DNA of 64,000 bases from Liriodendron chinense (Eukaryota > Streptophyta > Magnoliopsida > Magnoliales > Magnoliaceae): contig ML058469.1 of the NCBI GenBank assembly GCA_003013855.2, forward strand, positions 1,922,001 through 1,986,000, given 5' to 3'. Made by a program: the position numbers and the translations under genes. Positions within the stretch are counted from its first letter, which is position 1; each line of letters starts with the position of its first letter. Below, one piece after another: positions 22,373-33,742 of the stretch. Below the pieces are notes generated by a model. It was not told where the DNA came from, ran no database searches, and worked only from the letters and a program-made list of their open reading frames with translations.

Positions 22373-22978
22373 TCATCCAGCTCTAAGGGCTATATGGATG
22401 ACTAAGCATTTATTTTTTACTACCCACTTAGATACTACCCTTTTTGGAGTAACACTTTTCTGAGGTGGTTGTCTAGGTGTCCTCATCTCATCAAGAGGTA
22501 TTGATTTTCCTTCATTATTTTGTTGCTCTTGCATAAGCTCCATGGTTCTTTTGTTTAGATGTTTTACCATTTCAATGAGCTCTTCCATTCTTTTATCTTT
22601 CTTTGGAGGAGTAGGGTATTTTCTCCTCATGTTTTCATTTTTCCGTGGTGTTTGCATTGGTGGACTCCACATGGGATTTACCATCTTTTCGGTAGGAATA
22701 AATTTTCCTTTCAAGTTCCGAACCGGATTTTTAAAGGCCAAGCATTTAAATTTCAAATGTCCAACATCTCCACATGCATGGCATATTGGTGAATTCTTCT
22801 TATTGCTTCTTGAAGCACCCCTATTCTTTTCAGGTTTTGGATTACTAACCTTAGTTTGCTCGCCATAGCCTAAACCTCTTGTATTCCTATAAGGCTTACC
22901 CGATCTTAGGATATCATCTAGTTTTTCTCTACTTTGGGCAAATCTCTCATTAAGTTGGAGTTCTTGATTAAGCTGCAA
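22373..22978 (-). pseudogene. SIRE-like gag C-terminal region, second zinc knuckle
   Basis: 201 codons containing CHACGDVGHLKFKC, a CX2CX4HX4C zinc knuckle, preceded by a Gln/Glu-rich helix (LNQELQLNERFAQSREKLDD) and followed by a basic, proline-rich linker. A second knuckle between gag and protease is usual in SIRE-type polyproteins. The frame differs from the upstream gag ORF, so one indel lies between 22978 and 23184. Confidence 0.8.
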
Positions 22979-23183
22979 AGTTAGACATTGATTTGCAGAT
23001 TTCGCCTTTTTAAGCTCATCTTCTAAAGTATTGATTTTATCTTGAGCTTCTTTGTTTTTCTTGGTTAAATCACAAATTTGAAAATGAAATCTATTATTTT
23101 CTCCTTTTTACTTCTTGCATCTCATTAGCCAATTTGTTGTTCTTAATGTTAGCTTGGCTTAACTTCTTAGTAAGAAGGATGCT

Positions 23184-23735
23184 TTAACGAAACAGTTCGT
23201 TATAGGCAACTTGCAATCCCTCATTGTCTTCCTCTTCATCCTCGTTATCATAAGAGGATATCTCATTGGTTCCCGACGACTCATGGTCATCCTTGTCTCT
23301 TATGCTCTTCATTTCTGGGACAATCTCTGTGATAGAGGCCATCAAGATTTTAACTGATCCTCTTCCTCCATCACTTTGAGATTCTTCTGATTCCAAATCT
23401 GAATCATCGGAGTCATCCCATGTAGCTGCCATTGCTTTCTTTCTGGATTTATCTTTAGTAGGAGCTTGGCAGTCATAGGCAATATGACCATAACGTCTAC
23501 AGTTGTAGCACTTTGGATCTTTTGGCTCATTAAAAGATTTTCCTATGTAGCACTTTTTGTCCAAAGATTTGCTATTTTTGTCATATTTCTTTCCTTTGTT
23601 TTTGAAGAATTTTCTAAATTTCTTGGCCATAAGAGCCATTTCATTCATATCCATTTCTTCATCACTGTCTACTAAAGATTCTTGTTTTTTGTGTGAAGTT
23701 TTTAGAACAGTGTTTTTGACTTTTGAGGATTTCAT
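23184..23735 (-). pseudogene. SIRE-like gag nucleocapsid with first zinc knuckle
   Basis: 183 codons with CYNCRRYGHIAYDC (CX2CX4HX4C) and a strongly acidic Ser/Asp/Glu-rich tail (DDSDDSDLESEESQSDGG). In the same frame as the upstream 24380-23901 ORF but separated by stops. The zinc knuckle binds element RNA. Confidence 0.83.
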
Positions 23736-23900
23736 GAAATGAAGTTCATGGGTCTATAGAGATCCTAGTAGGTCTTCTACTTTCATAGTGTCAATATCTC
23801 TAAATTCTTTAATCGTTATGACTTTAGAGGAGAATCGTTCGGATAAGGATTTCAGTATTTTCCTACAAATGCGTGGATCCGATATTCTCTCTCCCAATCC

Positions 23901-24380
23901 CTACATAGCATTGGTGACATCACTTAGTCGGGTGTAAAAATCCATGAATGTCTCATGCTCTTCCGTTTTCATATTTTCAAATTGAGTAGCTAAGAGCTGG
24001 AGTTTTAACCTCTTGACTATACTAGTCCCTTCATGGGTAGTTTTCAAAATGTCCCAAGCTTCCTTAGCAGTTGTGCAGTTACATATTGTTTTGAATTCAT
24101 CTGCTAATACGGCACAAAAAATAGCATTGATTGCCTTTGCATTGCTGATGTACCTTAGTTGCTCAAGGTCAGTCCATAATTCATCCGGTTTGATTGAAGT
24201 GGTGGTGACTCCATCTATGACAGCGTTTAAGAGGGGTATTTCATATTTTATTTCCACAGACCTCCATGTTGCATGATCCAATGATTGCGAGAAGACTCTC
24301 ATTCTTGCTTTCCAATATGCATAGTTTGATCCATTAAAGTATGGAGGTTTGGATACTATACTAGAATCCCCTCTTGACAT
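23901..24380 (-). pseudogene. SIRE-like gag N-terminal capsid
   Basis: 159 codons starting MSRGDSSIVSKPPYFNGSNY: the DUF4219/UBN2 (copia gag) family with YAYWKARMRVFSQSLD, then AKEAWDILKTTHEGTSIVKR and FMDFYTRLSDVTNAM. The start lies about 55 bases downstream of the PBS, as expected for the first ORF of the polyprotein. A stop at 23898-23900 separates it from the rest of gag. Confidence 0.87.
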
Positions 24381-24435
24381 GATTTCAAGCTTCTAGAAAT
24401 AGATCACACTCTGGGCGGTGACGCCTTAAGGAGGA

Positions 24436-24452
24436 ACCCACTTTGATACCAA
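24436..24452 (-). other. Primer binding site, tRNA-Met type
   Basis: On the minus strand TGGTATCAAAGTGGGTT begins two bases after the LTR end. This is the initiator-tRNA-Met site of copia elements. Confidence 0.85.
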
Positions 24453-24973
24453 TTGAAATTGCGGTATAAGTTTGACTACCGCACTTGTAGAAGCAAGAAA
24501 CTTGATTCTTTGTCCTAGAGGGGGGTGAATAGGACACTTTTTAAATTTAACAATTTAAACAATCATACGCATACAAGTGATATAAGAAGATACATATGAG
24601 AATAAGATTTGCATTATAGAAACATTTCCACAAACACTTGATATACAATGTTCTATCTATATGAAACATACATGAGATAAGTGCTATTACTATCAAACAT
24701 GTAATCATTAATTTTCTCAACTATGGAAAGAGTAAATCAGTTGTAAGCATATAGATACAAATCATTCACCACATAACAAGAGATTTTATAGTGGTTCGAT
24801 TATGTACCTACTCCACTCCTGGCTGATCCACTCACCCCTTGAGTGGTCCGATTTCACTATCACAATGGTTTTAAATGAGGTTTACCATAAACTTTTACAA
24901 CCTACAAAAGGTCTAGACTTCAATACATGGATTCGTCCATCCTTAGGGCTAATCCATCAAACACCTGTCCTAC

Positions 24974-26534
24974 TGTTGAGCTCTTAATTGTGCATATTCT
25001 AACCCCAATTCATCACTCATTGTGCAAGATTTTTATGATTTAAAGACTAATTGAATGCATGTTTTGTGATTGCAGGAATGAGAGTGGACTCTGCCTAATT
25101 GATGACAAAAAGACCTCTTTAAGAACCTTGGATGAAGACCCAAGGTGGACCAAAGAAAGAAGGAAGCAAGGAAAGAAGAAAAGAAGAAAGAAAATACAGA
25201 AGAAATAGGCCAAGACCGGTCGTGACCGGTCGGCCAGGAGGGCCACGACTGGTCTAGACCGGTCAGCCAGCTATCCTAGACGTGCTAAACTCTCTGGACA
25301 ATGTTCATAGACAGTCCGACCGGTCGGCCAGCCCAGTCCGACCAGTCTAGACCGGTCGGCCAGAGAACTTTCTAACTCAGAAGCTTGCTGGACTGTTTCA
25401 TAGTGAGGCATGACCGGTCGCGACCGGTCGGCCAGCCACTCAGACCGGTCGTGCGACCGGTCGACCATGCGTAAAGCTGCGCGTACTTTCTATTTTGGCG
25501 CCAAAATTCTCTGCGCACTGCGTAAGCTTACGCAGATTCTGGAATATTTTGAAGTTGCGGAGCCTTCCCACTATAAAAGGACACCTAGGGATCGTTCTTA
25601 GGGTATCTGAGAAGGGTTTGAGCAAGGTGGGAGACGGCAAAAGCAGATTTCGGAGTTCCACAACTCCTAGTTTGTTTCACGTTTTTATGCTTTTCTTAGT
25701 TGTTTCATGTTTCCTAGGATCATGAACAGCTAAACCTCTTAGCTAGGGCTAAGAGGTGAAGCTTGTAGTGAATCTAAGATGTTTTCAATTCGTTTAAGTT
25801 GGTTTTAAAGTTGGATTTCATGTTTATGAACAATGGTTTGTAGTTAATACAAGTTCCAAGTAGTTTTTCTTATTCTTATGATGACTCATGGATGTTTGGG
25901 AGAATTGCTTGAGTTCTTAATGGTTGTGTGCTAGTCTAGACCTGTATGATCCGAGGAATTGGAGTACGCTCTAGTACTACGATCTTAATGTGGGAACTTC
26001 CTACCAAAGTTCTACTTTTTCTGAGATTTTGTTGTATGTGGACTGTGTAGATGATTTGAATCAAGTTCAAGTCATGATCTAGCTTTGTCTTGTGACAGGC
26101 CTTAGTGATGGTTATGATTATGAACTTAGTCTATTGGAATTGAGACTGACCTATGCAATTGAGCATGCTCGTCCTACCTTGCATTGAGTGAATCATATAT
26201 ATTGCTCTTACATATGGCAGATTATTTGGTTTAACTGCTCTATCATCCAACTAGATAGATCTTAATTTCGATTCTAGTTGAGAAAGTGAGAAACCACAGC
26301 GAGTTGAGCATCAAGGATTGCTACAAGTGGATCCCCTAGTGCCTTTTTATAATTGTTTACTTCAGTTTAAGTTCAAAGTTGTTGCTTACATCAATATCCT
26401 ACAAATCTGGTTGTTAGCTTCTCAATAGAACCTATTAGATGTGTTTGTGAATTCCTACATAAGTCCCTGTGGATCGACCTCAGTCTTACCGAGATTATTA
26501 CTACTTCGCAACCCTACACTTGGGGAAGCGAACA
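24974..26534 (+). repeat. 5' LTR of the full-length Athila-like element
   Basis: 1561 bp, TGTTGAGCTC to GCGAACA. Palindrome array about 25213-25464; perfect 18-bp palindrome CTGCGTAAGCTTACGCAG at 25518-25535; TATA box at about 25572. Confidence 0.95.
25213..25464. promoter_or_regulatory. Palindrome array in Athila-like 5' LTR
   Basis: Palindromes of GACCGGTC type, often extended to GACCGGTCGGCCA, with diverged forms such as GACTGGTC. AACTCTCTGGAC lies at 25288-25299. Confidence 0.8.
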
Positions 26535-26540
26535 AGTTTT

Positions 26541-26559
26541 TTAGCACCATTGCCGAGGA
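26541..26559 (+). other. Decayed primer binding site
   Basis: TTAGCACCATTGCCGAGGA corresponds to TGGCGCTGTTGCCGGGGA of the sister element. Most differences are G-to-A, the mark of deamination on the other strand. Confidence 0.7.
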
Positions 26560-27222
26560 CTTTGACGGTTTTTCACAAATTTCTGAAAATAGTATCTATT
26601 TAGGATTTTTAGGATTCTAGGACTAACTTAGTTTGTTTTGTTTGATTTTTATTTTGTAGGGATTTCTAGGAAGCTGAAGAAGATATAAGGATCTCAAGTG
26701 CCGAATCAGGTTCTATCTTTTTAAACCTTACTCTTCTTCTCCTCTTTGTTCCTATCGCATTCATCTCCTGTAGAGTCGGTGGAGACTCCTTTTTGGATCT
26801 CTGAAAGGTAGGCCTTGTGCCACCTGGATTCTTATTGGTCGGCTCTGCCGTCTTGGATCACCTTGTGCTCAGAGATTTCTCTTCTTACCACTACTCCTCT
26901 TTTTGCTTTTTCTGCACTTTTCTCAAAAGATTCAAAGAGTGGGTGGGGAGTTCTCTGAACACCTATTGACCAAGAGAAATCGGTCTCTATCCTTGCTTCT
27001 GGCTTAGCCATTGCAAGACACCTTGTGCTTCGGTCTTAGAGAAGAGTAAAGAAAGGGAGGAAGAATTCTTCTTTCTCTTTGTTTCATACTTTTTGGTTTT
27101 GCATGCCACATTGGGCTTGGGATTCCAATAACCGACTCATAAGTGAAGGGGGAATAGTAGAAGGAATAGACAGAGAACCACGTGCTAGGAGACATCTAAC
27201 TTCTACAATTTTGTCTAAAAGT

Positions 27223-28806
27223 ATGGCTGTGAATCAACCTAATCCGATGGCCAATCCTAATCTGGGCCAAAACCAAACCGAAACGGGAGAGAATGTGGTT
27301 GAGAATGTTCCCCGACCAAGAACATTACGTGATTACTTGCAACCAGCAAGAGCGAGCACTCCCTCATGCATAATCTTTCCACAAAATGCAGGGAATATAA
27401 ATTTGAAACCGGGAGTGATCCAACTCTTACCAAAATTCCATGGATTAGACAATGAAAGTGCCTATTAATACCTTAAGGAGTTTGATGAGGTAATAACCAC
27501 CATGCACTTTGCGAATGTTACAGGTGATGTGGTAAGACTTAAATTATTTCCTTTCACTCTTAAAGATAAAGCTAAAGGTTGGCTTCATGCATTAAGGCCA
27601 AGATCAATTGGTGCATGGATTGATATGCACAGGGAATTCATTAAAAAATTCTTCCCTACTCATAAAACGAACATGTTGAGGCGCCTTATCATAAACTTCG
27701 CCCAAAAAGAAGATGAGACCTTCTTCCAATGTTGGGAGAGGTTTAAGGACTTGTTAAATGCATGCCCACATCATGGCTATGAAATTTGGCGGGTTATAAG
27801 TTTTTTCTATGATGGACTGACTTCACCCATGCGCCAATTTGTAGAGATGATGTGTAATGGGGAGTTCATGAATAAGGAAGCCGATGAAGCATGGGACTAC
27901 TTGGAGGAAGTGGCTGAGAATGCACAGTCTTGGGATACATCGAAACCAACAAATTCCAAGACTGGCCAACAAAAAGAGAAAGGAGGAATTTATGTCTTAT
28001 CAGAAGAGGATAGCATAAGTGCACGGGTGGCAAGCCTCATAAGAAAAGTTGAGGCCATGGAATTGAGGAAAGGAGAGACGATTAACTCCAATGACGTTGA
28101 AACTGTTTGTGGAATTTGTGCCGGAAATCAACATGCAACATAAGATTGTCCCACAATTTCAGCGGTTCAGGACATCTTACAAGAACAATCCAATGCCATA
28201 AACAGTTATCAACGGAAATTTGGTGCTCCAAACTCAAACATGTTTAATGCTAGTTGGAAGAAACATCCCAACTTTAGTTGGAGGAATGGACCCACTGCGA
28301 ATGCAACCAATATCCCTCAAGCTTAACCTATACTAGGTCCATCTCTAGTCATTACTCTAAAAGTTACGCTAGAGGAGATGTTGGGTGCATTTGGATCGGT
28401 TCAAGCTAAGTATAACAGGACAAATTCTCTGAAAATAGATGGGTTCATGCAAGAGCAATTGAAATTCAATCAAAATTCAACTCAAGCCATCAATGAATTG
28501 AAAACCTCAATGGCTAGAGTTGAATCTCATCTTAGTGTTAGGGAGAAAGGCACACTTCCTGCCCAACCTCTTCCTAACCCAAGAACCCAATTTGAGATAC
28601 AAGATGCAAGCTCATCCTCCCAACATATGGAGCATGTTCAAGCTATCACCACTTTGAGAAGTGGAAAAGTAATTGACAAATCTAATCCGGTGAAGGCCCC
28701 AAAGCCTAAGGATCCGAAAAATTCCAAAGCGAATGATAGCCCAAACAACACTCCACAAGAGAAAGAACCGGAAAGGCAATATAAGCCGGTTGCCCCGTTT
28801 CCCTAA
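27223..28806 (+). pseudogene. Athila-like gag
   Basis: Starts MAVNQPNPMANPNLGQNQTE and reads in one frame to 28806, with stops at 27466-27468, 28141-28143 and about 28324-28326. Each is TAA where the sister gag at 3202 has CAA. The last stop is TAA at 28804-28806. The capsid region (AKGWLHALRPRSIGAW, FFPTHKTNMLRRLI), the CGICAGNQH segment and the conserved end (ITTLRSGKVIDKSNPVKAPK) are all present. A single-base loss near 28880 shifts the frame into the protease leader. Confidence 0.88.
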
Positions 28807-28869
28807 AGGTTGATTTTACCTAAACCTTTAGACAAAAATCTCGAAATATTAGAGGTTTTCAAGCAGGTG

Positions 28870-29755
28870 AAGATCAACATCCGTTGTTGGATGCCATAAA
28901 ACAAATACCATCCTATGCCAAATTTCTAAAGGAATTATGTACGGTCAAAAGGCAACACAATGTTCACAACAAAGTACTTTTGACTGAGAATTTGTGCGTT
29001 ATCATCAAACAAGAGGTGCCCCAAAATACAAGGATTCGGGTAGTCCAACCATCTCATGCATCATAGGAGACTACCGGATTAAACAAGCCTTACTTGACTT
29101 GGGGGCAAGTGTGAACCTCATTCCATACTTGGTTTACGAACAACTTGGGTTAGGTGAATTGAAACCCACCAAAACCACACTCCAACTTGCTGATAGATCC
29201 ATTCGTATACCGAGAGGAATGATTGAGGATGTTCTAGTCCAAGTTGATAAATTCTACTATCCAGTAGACTTTATTGTCTTGGATACACATCCCGTGATAG
29301 GTACTGGTGCTCAAATTCCCATCATACTTGGCCGCCCTTTTCTAGCTACTTCCAATGCGATTATCAATTGTAGAAATGGGCTGGTACAAATGTCCTTTGG
29401 AAATATGACACTTGAGCTGAATATATTTGATTTATGCAAGCAACCACGGGAGGTTGATGATGAGATCCACGAGATAAATATGATTGAATCAATCGTGGAT
29501 GATACATTCCCCTTGTCATTATATTCCGATCCTTTGGAGGCATGTGTGGCCCATTCTCATGAGATAAATGATAACACAATACGAGAGATGGATGCCATTT
29601 TAGATGCGATGCCGGTGCTTGATAACAAAAGGTGGAGGGCCCTATTTGAGCCTTTGCCCGTAAACGAGAACAAAGCCCTCCCGTCCAATATCAAAGCGCC
29701 AACACTCGACTTAAAACCATTACCAAGTGAGCTGAAATATGTCTATTTAGGTTGA
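28870..29755 (+). pseudogene. Athila-like aspartic protease
   Basis: ORF 28994-29755 holds the protease core: GSPTISCIIGDYRIKQALLD, then LGASVNLIPYLVYEQLGLG with the D-[LST]-G-A active site (DLGAS), RIPRGMIEDVLVQVDKFYYP, VDFIVLDT and IPIILGRPFLATSNAIINC. It ends at a TGA at 29753-29755, probably an arginine CGA in the functional ancestor. The downstream acidic linker up to RT contains DEIHEINMIESIVDDTFP. The enzyme would process gag-pol. Confidence 0.85.
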
Positions 29756-31200
29756 GATGAGACATATCTGGTGGTGATTTTTTCCCACTTGGATGAGGAA
29801 CAGGAGAGTAGGCTAATGGCCACTCTATTAGAGCACAAGAGTGCCATTGGGTGGTCGATTGCAGATCTCAAAGGCATAGACCCACTGATTTGTACTCATC
29901 GCATACACCTTGAGGAGAATGTGAAGACATCTAGGCAACCACAAAGACGACTCAATCCAACCATGAAGGATGTGGTTAAGGCCGAAGTGGTAAAACTATT
30001 GGATGTGGGTATTATCTACCCAATATCCGATAGTTAATGGGTGAGTCTAACTCAAGTGGTGCCTAAGAAATCTGGGATCACCATCGTAGCCAATGCCAAT
30101 AATGAACTCGTACCAACCAGAGTCACTATCGGTTGGAGAATGTGCATTGACTACCGGAAGCTAAACACTGTCACGAGGAAAGACCACTTCCCCCTACCGT
30201 TTGTTGATCAAATTTTAGAACGGTTGGCGGGTCATTCCCATTTTTGCCTCCTTGATGGCTATTCAGGGTACAACCAAATAGAGATCGCCCGTGAAGACCA
30301 AGAAAAGACTACATTCACATGTCCATTCGGCACTTTCGCCTATCGACAGATGCCGTTTGGACTGTAATGCCCCTGCCACCTTTCAGCGTTGTATGATGAG
30401 TATATTTTCTGAGATGGTGGAGACAATTCTCGAAGTCTTCATGGATGATTTTTCAGTATTTGGTTATAGCTTTGATGAGTGCCTTGAGCACTTGAAATTT
30501 GTGCTGAAAAGATGTGAAGAGAAGAACCTTGTGCTGAATTGGGAGAAGTGTCACTTTATGGTTCAAAAGGGAATTGTACTTGGTCACATCATTTCACAAA
30601 ATGGAATCGAGGTGGACAAAGCAAAAATTGATCTTATCTCTAACCTTCCACCACCCAAGAGCATACGAGATGTGCGGTCCTTTTTGGAACACGCAGGATT
30701 TTATAGAAGGTTCATAAAGGACTTCAGTTCACTCTCTCGTCCTTTATGTAACCTACTTTAAAAGGAAAACTCATTCGAGTGGAATGAAGAATGTCAAAAG
30801 GCCTTTACCACACTTAAGGGTATGTTGACATGTGCTCCCATAATGCAACCACCTGATTGGAGCCTTCCTTTTGAAATTATGTGCGATGCAAGTGACTATG
30901 CTATTGGGGCCGTGCTAGGCCAAAGAAAAGAAAAGAAGCCATGTGTTATCTACTATGCAAGTAGAACCTTAAACTCAGCCCAAGCAAACTACACTACTAC
31001 CGAAAAAGAACTTTTAGCCGTAGTTTTTGCCTTGGACAAGTTTAGATCCTACTTGATTGGATCCAAGATCATCATATTCACTGACCATGCCGCGCTTAAG
31101 TACCTTCTCTCTAAGAAGGATGCTAAACCTCGGTTGTTAAGATGGATCCTTCTACTCCAGGAATTCGACATATAGATACATGATAAGAAAGGAGTAGAAA
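29756..31200 (+). pseudogene. Athila-like reverse transcriptase and RNase H
   Basis: RT begins in 29771-30037 and continues at 30041 after a TAA (about 30036). WRMCIDYRKLNTVTRKDHFP, LLDGYSGYNQIEIAREDQEK and FAYRQMPFGL are visible. A two-base loss at about 30364 shifts into NAPATFQRCMM and the catalytic box VFMDDFSVFG. RNase H at about 30822-31175 has FEIMCDASDYAIGAVLGQRK, TTEKELLAVVFALDKFRSYL and IIIFTDHAALKYLL, with Asp, Glu, Asp in place. Stops occur near 30760 and at 31173-31175. The FMDD box in place of YVDD is usual in the Athila group. Confidence 0.9.
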
Positions 31201-32605
31201 ATGTAGTGGCTGACCATCTCTCTCGACTTGTTCTCACCGATTCCCCTGAAACGACCACAATCAATGACATGTTCCCTGATGAACAACTTTTTGCTGTTTT
31301 CAATTGCTATGGTATGCAGACATTGTTAATTATCTTGCTACAGGTACAATTCCTACACATTGGAAAAAGCAAGATAAGGATAAATTCTTCACTGAGGTGC
31401 GAAAATTCCTATGGGATGACCCATACTTATTCAAGTATTGTCCCGATCAAATCATAAGGAGATGTGTCCCAGATGATGAACAACAAAGTATCATCTCCTT
31501 CTGTTATTCTCAGGCATGTGGTGGCCACTTTTTGGCTAAAAAGACCACAGCAAAAATTCTGCAATGTGGGTTTTATTGGCCCACTATGTTCAAAGACACA
31601 CATGATTTTTGCAAAACATGTGAACCTTGTCAGAAATTGGGAGGAATCTCCCGTAGAAATATGATGCCACTCAATCCCATCTTAATAATCGAAATTTTTT
31701 ATTGTTGGGGCATCGATTTCATGGGTCTATTCCCATCTTCTTTTGGAAACGCATACATCTTGCTTGTCGTTGACTATGTATCCAAATGGGTCGAGGTCAT
31801 CCCTTGCCGGAATAATGACCATAAAATGATCATTCGCTTCTTAAAAGAGAATATTTTTTTCCGGTTTGGTACACCTCGAGTCATCATAAGTGATGGAGGG
31901 TCTCACTTTTGTAATCACCCATTTGAAACCTTAATGAAGAAATATGGCGTAACACACAAAGTGAGCACTCCCTATCACCCACAAACTAGTGGACAAGCTG
32001 AGATATCTAATAGGGAGATTAAACACATTTTAGAGGAAACGGTGAACCCCGATCGCAAGGATTGGTCACTTCGGCTTACCGATGCGCTTTGGGCCTACCG
32101 TACTGCTTTTAAGACCCCTATTGGAATGTCTCCCTATAGACGTGTCTATGGGAAGGCTTGTCACTTGCCTGTGGAGTTGGAACATAGGGCATATTGGGCA
32201 ATTAAGAAGATGAATTTTGATTCTGACAAGGCAAGCTCGTTGCGCAAACTACAATTGAATGAACTTACAGAAATCCGAAACGAAGCATATGAGAATGCGA
32301 GAATTTACAAGGACAAGACGAAGATATTCCATGATAAAAACATTCTTTGTAAGACATTCACGATCAATAAAAAAGTCCTTCTGTATAATTCCCGCCTACA
32401 TTTATTTCTGGAAAAATTAAGATCTCGATGGACCGGTCCCTACATTGTGCAAATTGTCTACCCATATGGGACCGTCGAGTTGTTAAATCCAAGGAACGGC
32501 AATATTTTTAAGGCGAATGGTCAGCGATTAAAGCCGTTCTTTGAGAAATTTCCTTCAGAAGGTATGTCCATACCTCTGACTAATCCTGTGTATCAGGATG
32601 ATTGA
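31201..32605 (+). pseudogene. Athila-like integrase, largely open
   Basis: The 433-codon ORF (31304-32605) is the longest in the window. The zinc finger reads FCYSQACGGHFLAKKT and CKTCEPCQ. The usual first histidine is tyrosine, so the HHCC finger lacks one ligand. The catalytic core is complete: WGIDFMGLFPSS, IISDGGSHFCN and SGQAEISNREIKHIL give D, D and E. The C-terminus includes LWAYRTAFKTPIGMSPYRRV and RSRWTGPYIVQIVYPYGTVE, and ends before the TGA at 32603-32605. A single-base change of frame separates it from the RNase H tail. Confidence 0.9.
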
Positions 32606-33742
32606 TCTCCTAGTCTGATGGAGGTATAGAGTAGTTAGGATTAGGATTTGGTTGTTTTTGTTTATTTTTCATAGGTTTGTTAGAAGGAGGACGAATTCCA
32701 CTTTTCACTCTCTCAGGTACTACTATTCCTCACTCCCTTTTTATTTTAGAATTGCTCTCATGTTTTGCTTATTGCACATCTTTTACATTGAGGACAATAC
32801 AAGATTTGGTTGGGGGGTGTAGGATCACTTGGATGAATCCATCGTTTTGTAACATTTCGAGCAATTATGTAGAAAATTTTCAATTTTCCTAAAATTCAAA
32901 ACTCTTTTGGAAAACTTTGTTTCTCTGCATTCAAGATGATATGAGCATAAGAGGAGGAGATATAAAGTTTATGAGGTTGTACGTCTGGAACTTCTCATAG
33001 CATAATGGTTTTATATGTGAATTCCCCTATTTATGTGATTGATAGAAAATTTGAACACTCTTACACCTAGTTCACATTACACGATTTTCATGAGTTGACG
33101 GGATTATGTGATTTGTGGATTAGCTAGATTTTGATTCAAGGTGTTGAGAAATCAAGCCGGGGTACTTTGTCCATCCTTGTCCATGGGAAAATAACGAAAG
33201 ATATGGATTTCTAAAAATCCTATCTAATTCAAAAGAAAAAGGAAAAGGAAGGATGATATTGGGAATGATGGAAAAATGGTGGAAAATTTTCGATTAGGTC
33301 TACCTATTACCAACCGGGGGATGGTCTACCTGTAACCAAAGCCAGAAATGAGACGTAGTGTGAAAGTCGTCGGAAGGACAGTAAGGCAAATTCCCGTCAT
33401 GGACTTGGGTTGCTCTATATACCTTGTGATCTATAGTCTAGTGAATCTATGAAGAAGATAATCCTGGAAACTCATGAGATGAATTTTCACAATGCACACT
33501 AGGTTGAATTTGTTCAAACTCTTCTATTTATCAACCAATCAGCGGGAATTCATATGGATACTTATTATGCTTTGAGAGTTTACGATTTCAACCTCTATCA
33601 CCTAATCTTTCTGAATCTTACACTTGTGTGTCTTGGGATGTATAGAAGAATGGTTTCAGAAAGAGAGTTGAGTTTTGAAGAATGGAATTAGTTTCATGCA
33701 TGTTTTGCTTGGGACTAGCAAAATGCTAGTTGGGGGGGTGTG
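32606..33742 (+). other. Athila-like 3' UTR with two G-rich tracts
   Basis: Non-coding. GGTTGGGGGGTG at about 32808-32819 and AGTTGGGGGGGTGTG immediately before the 3' LTR (33728-33742). The second is the polypurine tract. No env-like ORF is seen. Confidence 0.75.

Noticed and set aside
22542..22868. Plus-strand ORFs overlapping the SIRE-like gag.
   Set aside because: Shadow frames of a recognised minus-strand gag with zinc knuckle.
32606..33742. Possible env-like gene of the Athila element in its 3' region.
   Set aside because: Only ORFs of about 70 codons, no signal or membrane segment pattern, and the matching region in the sister element is also non-coding.
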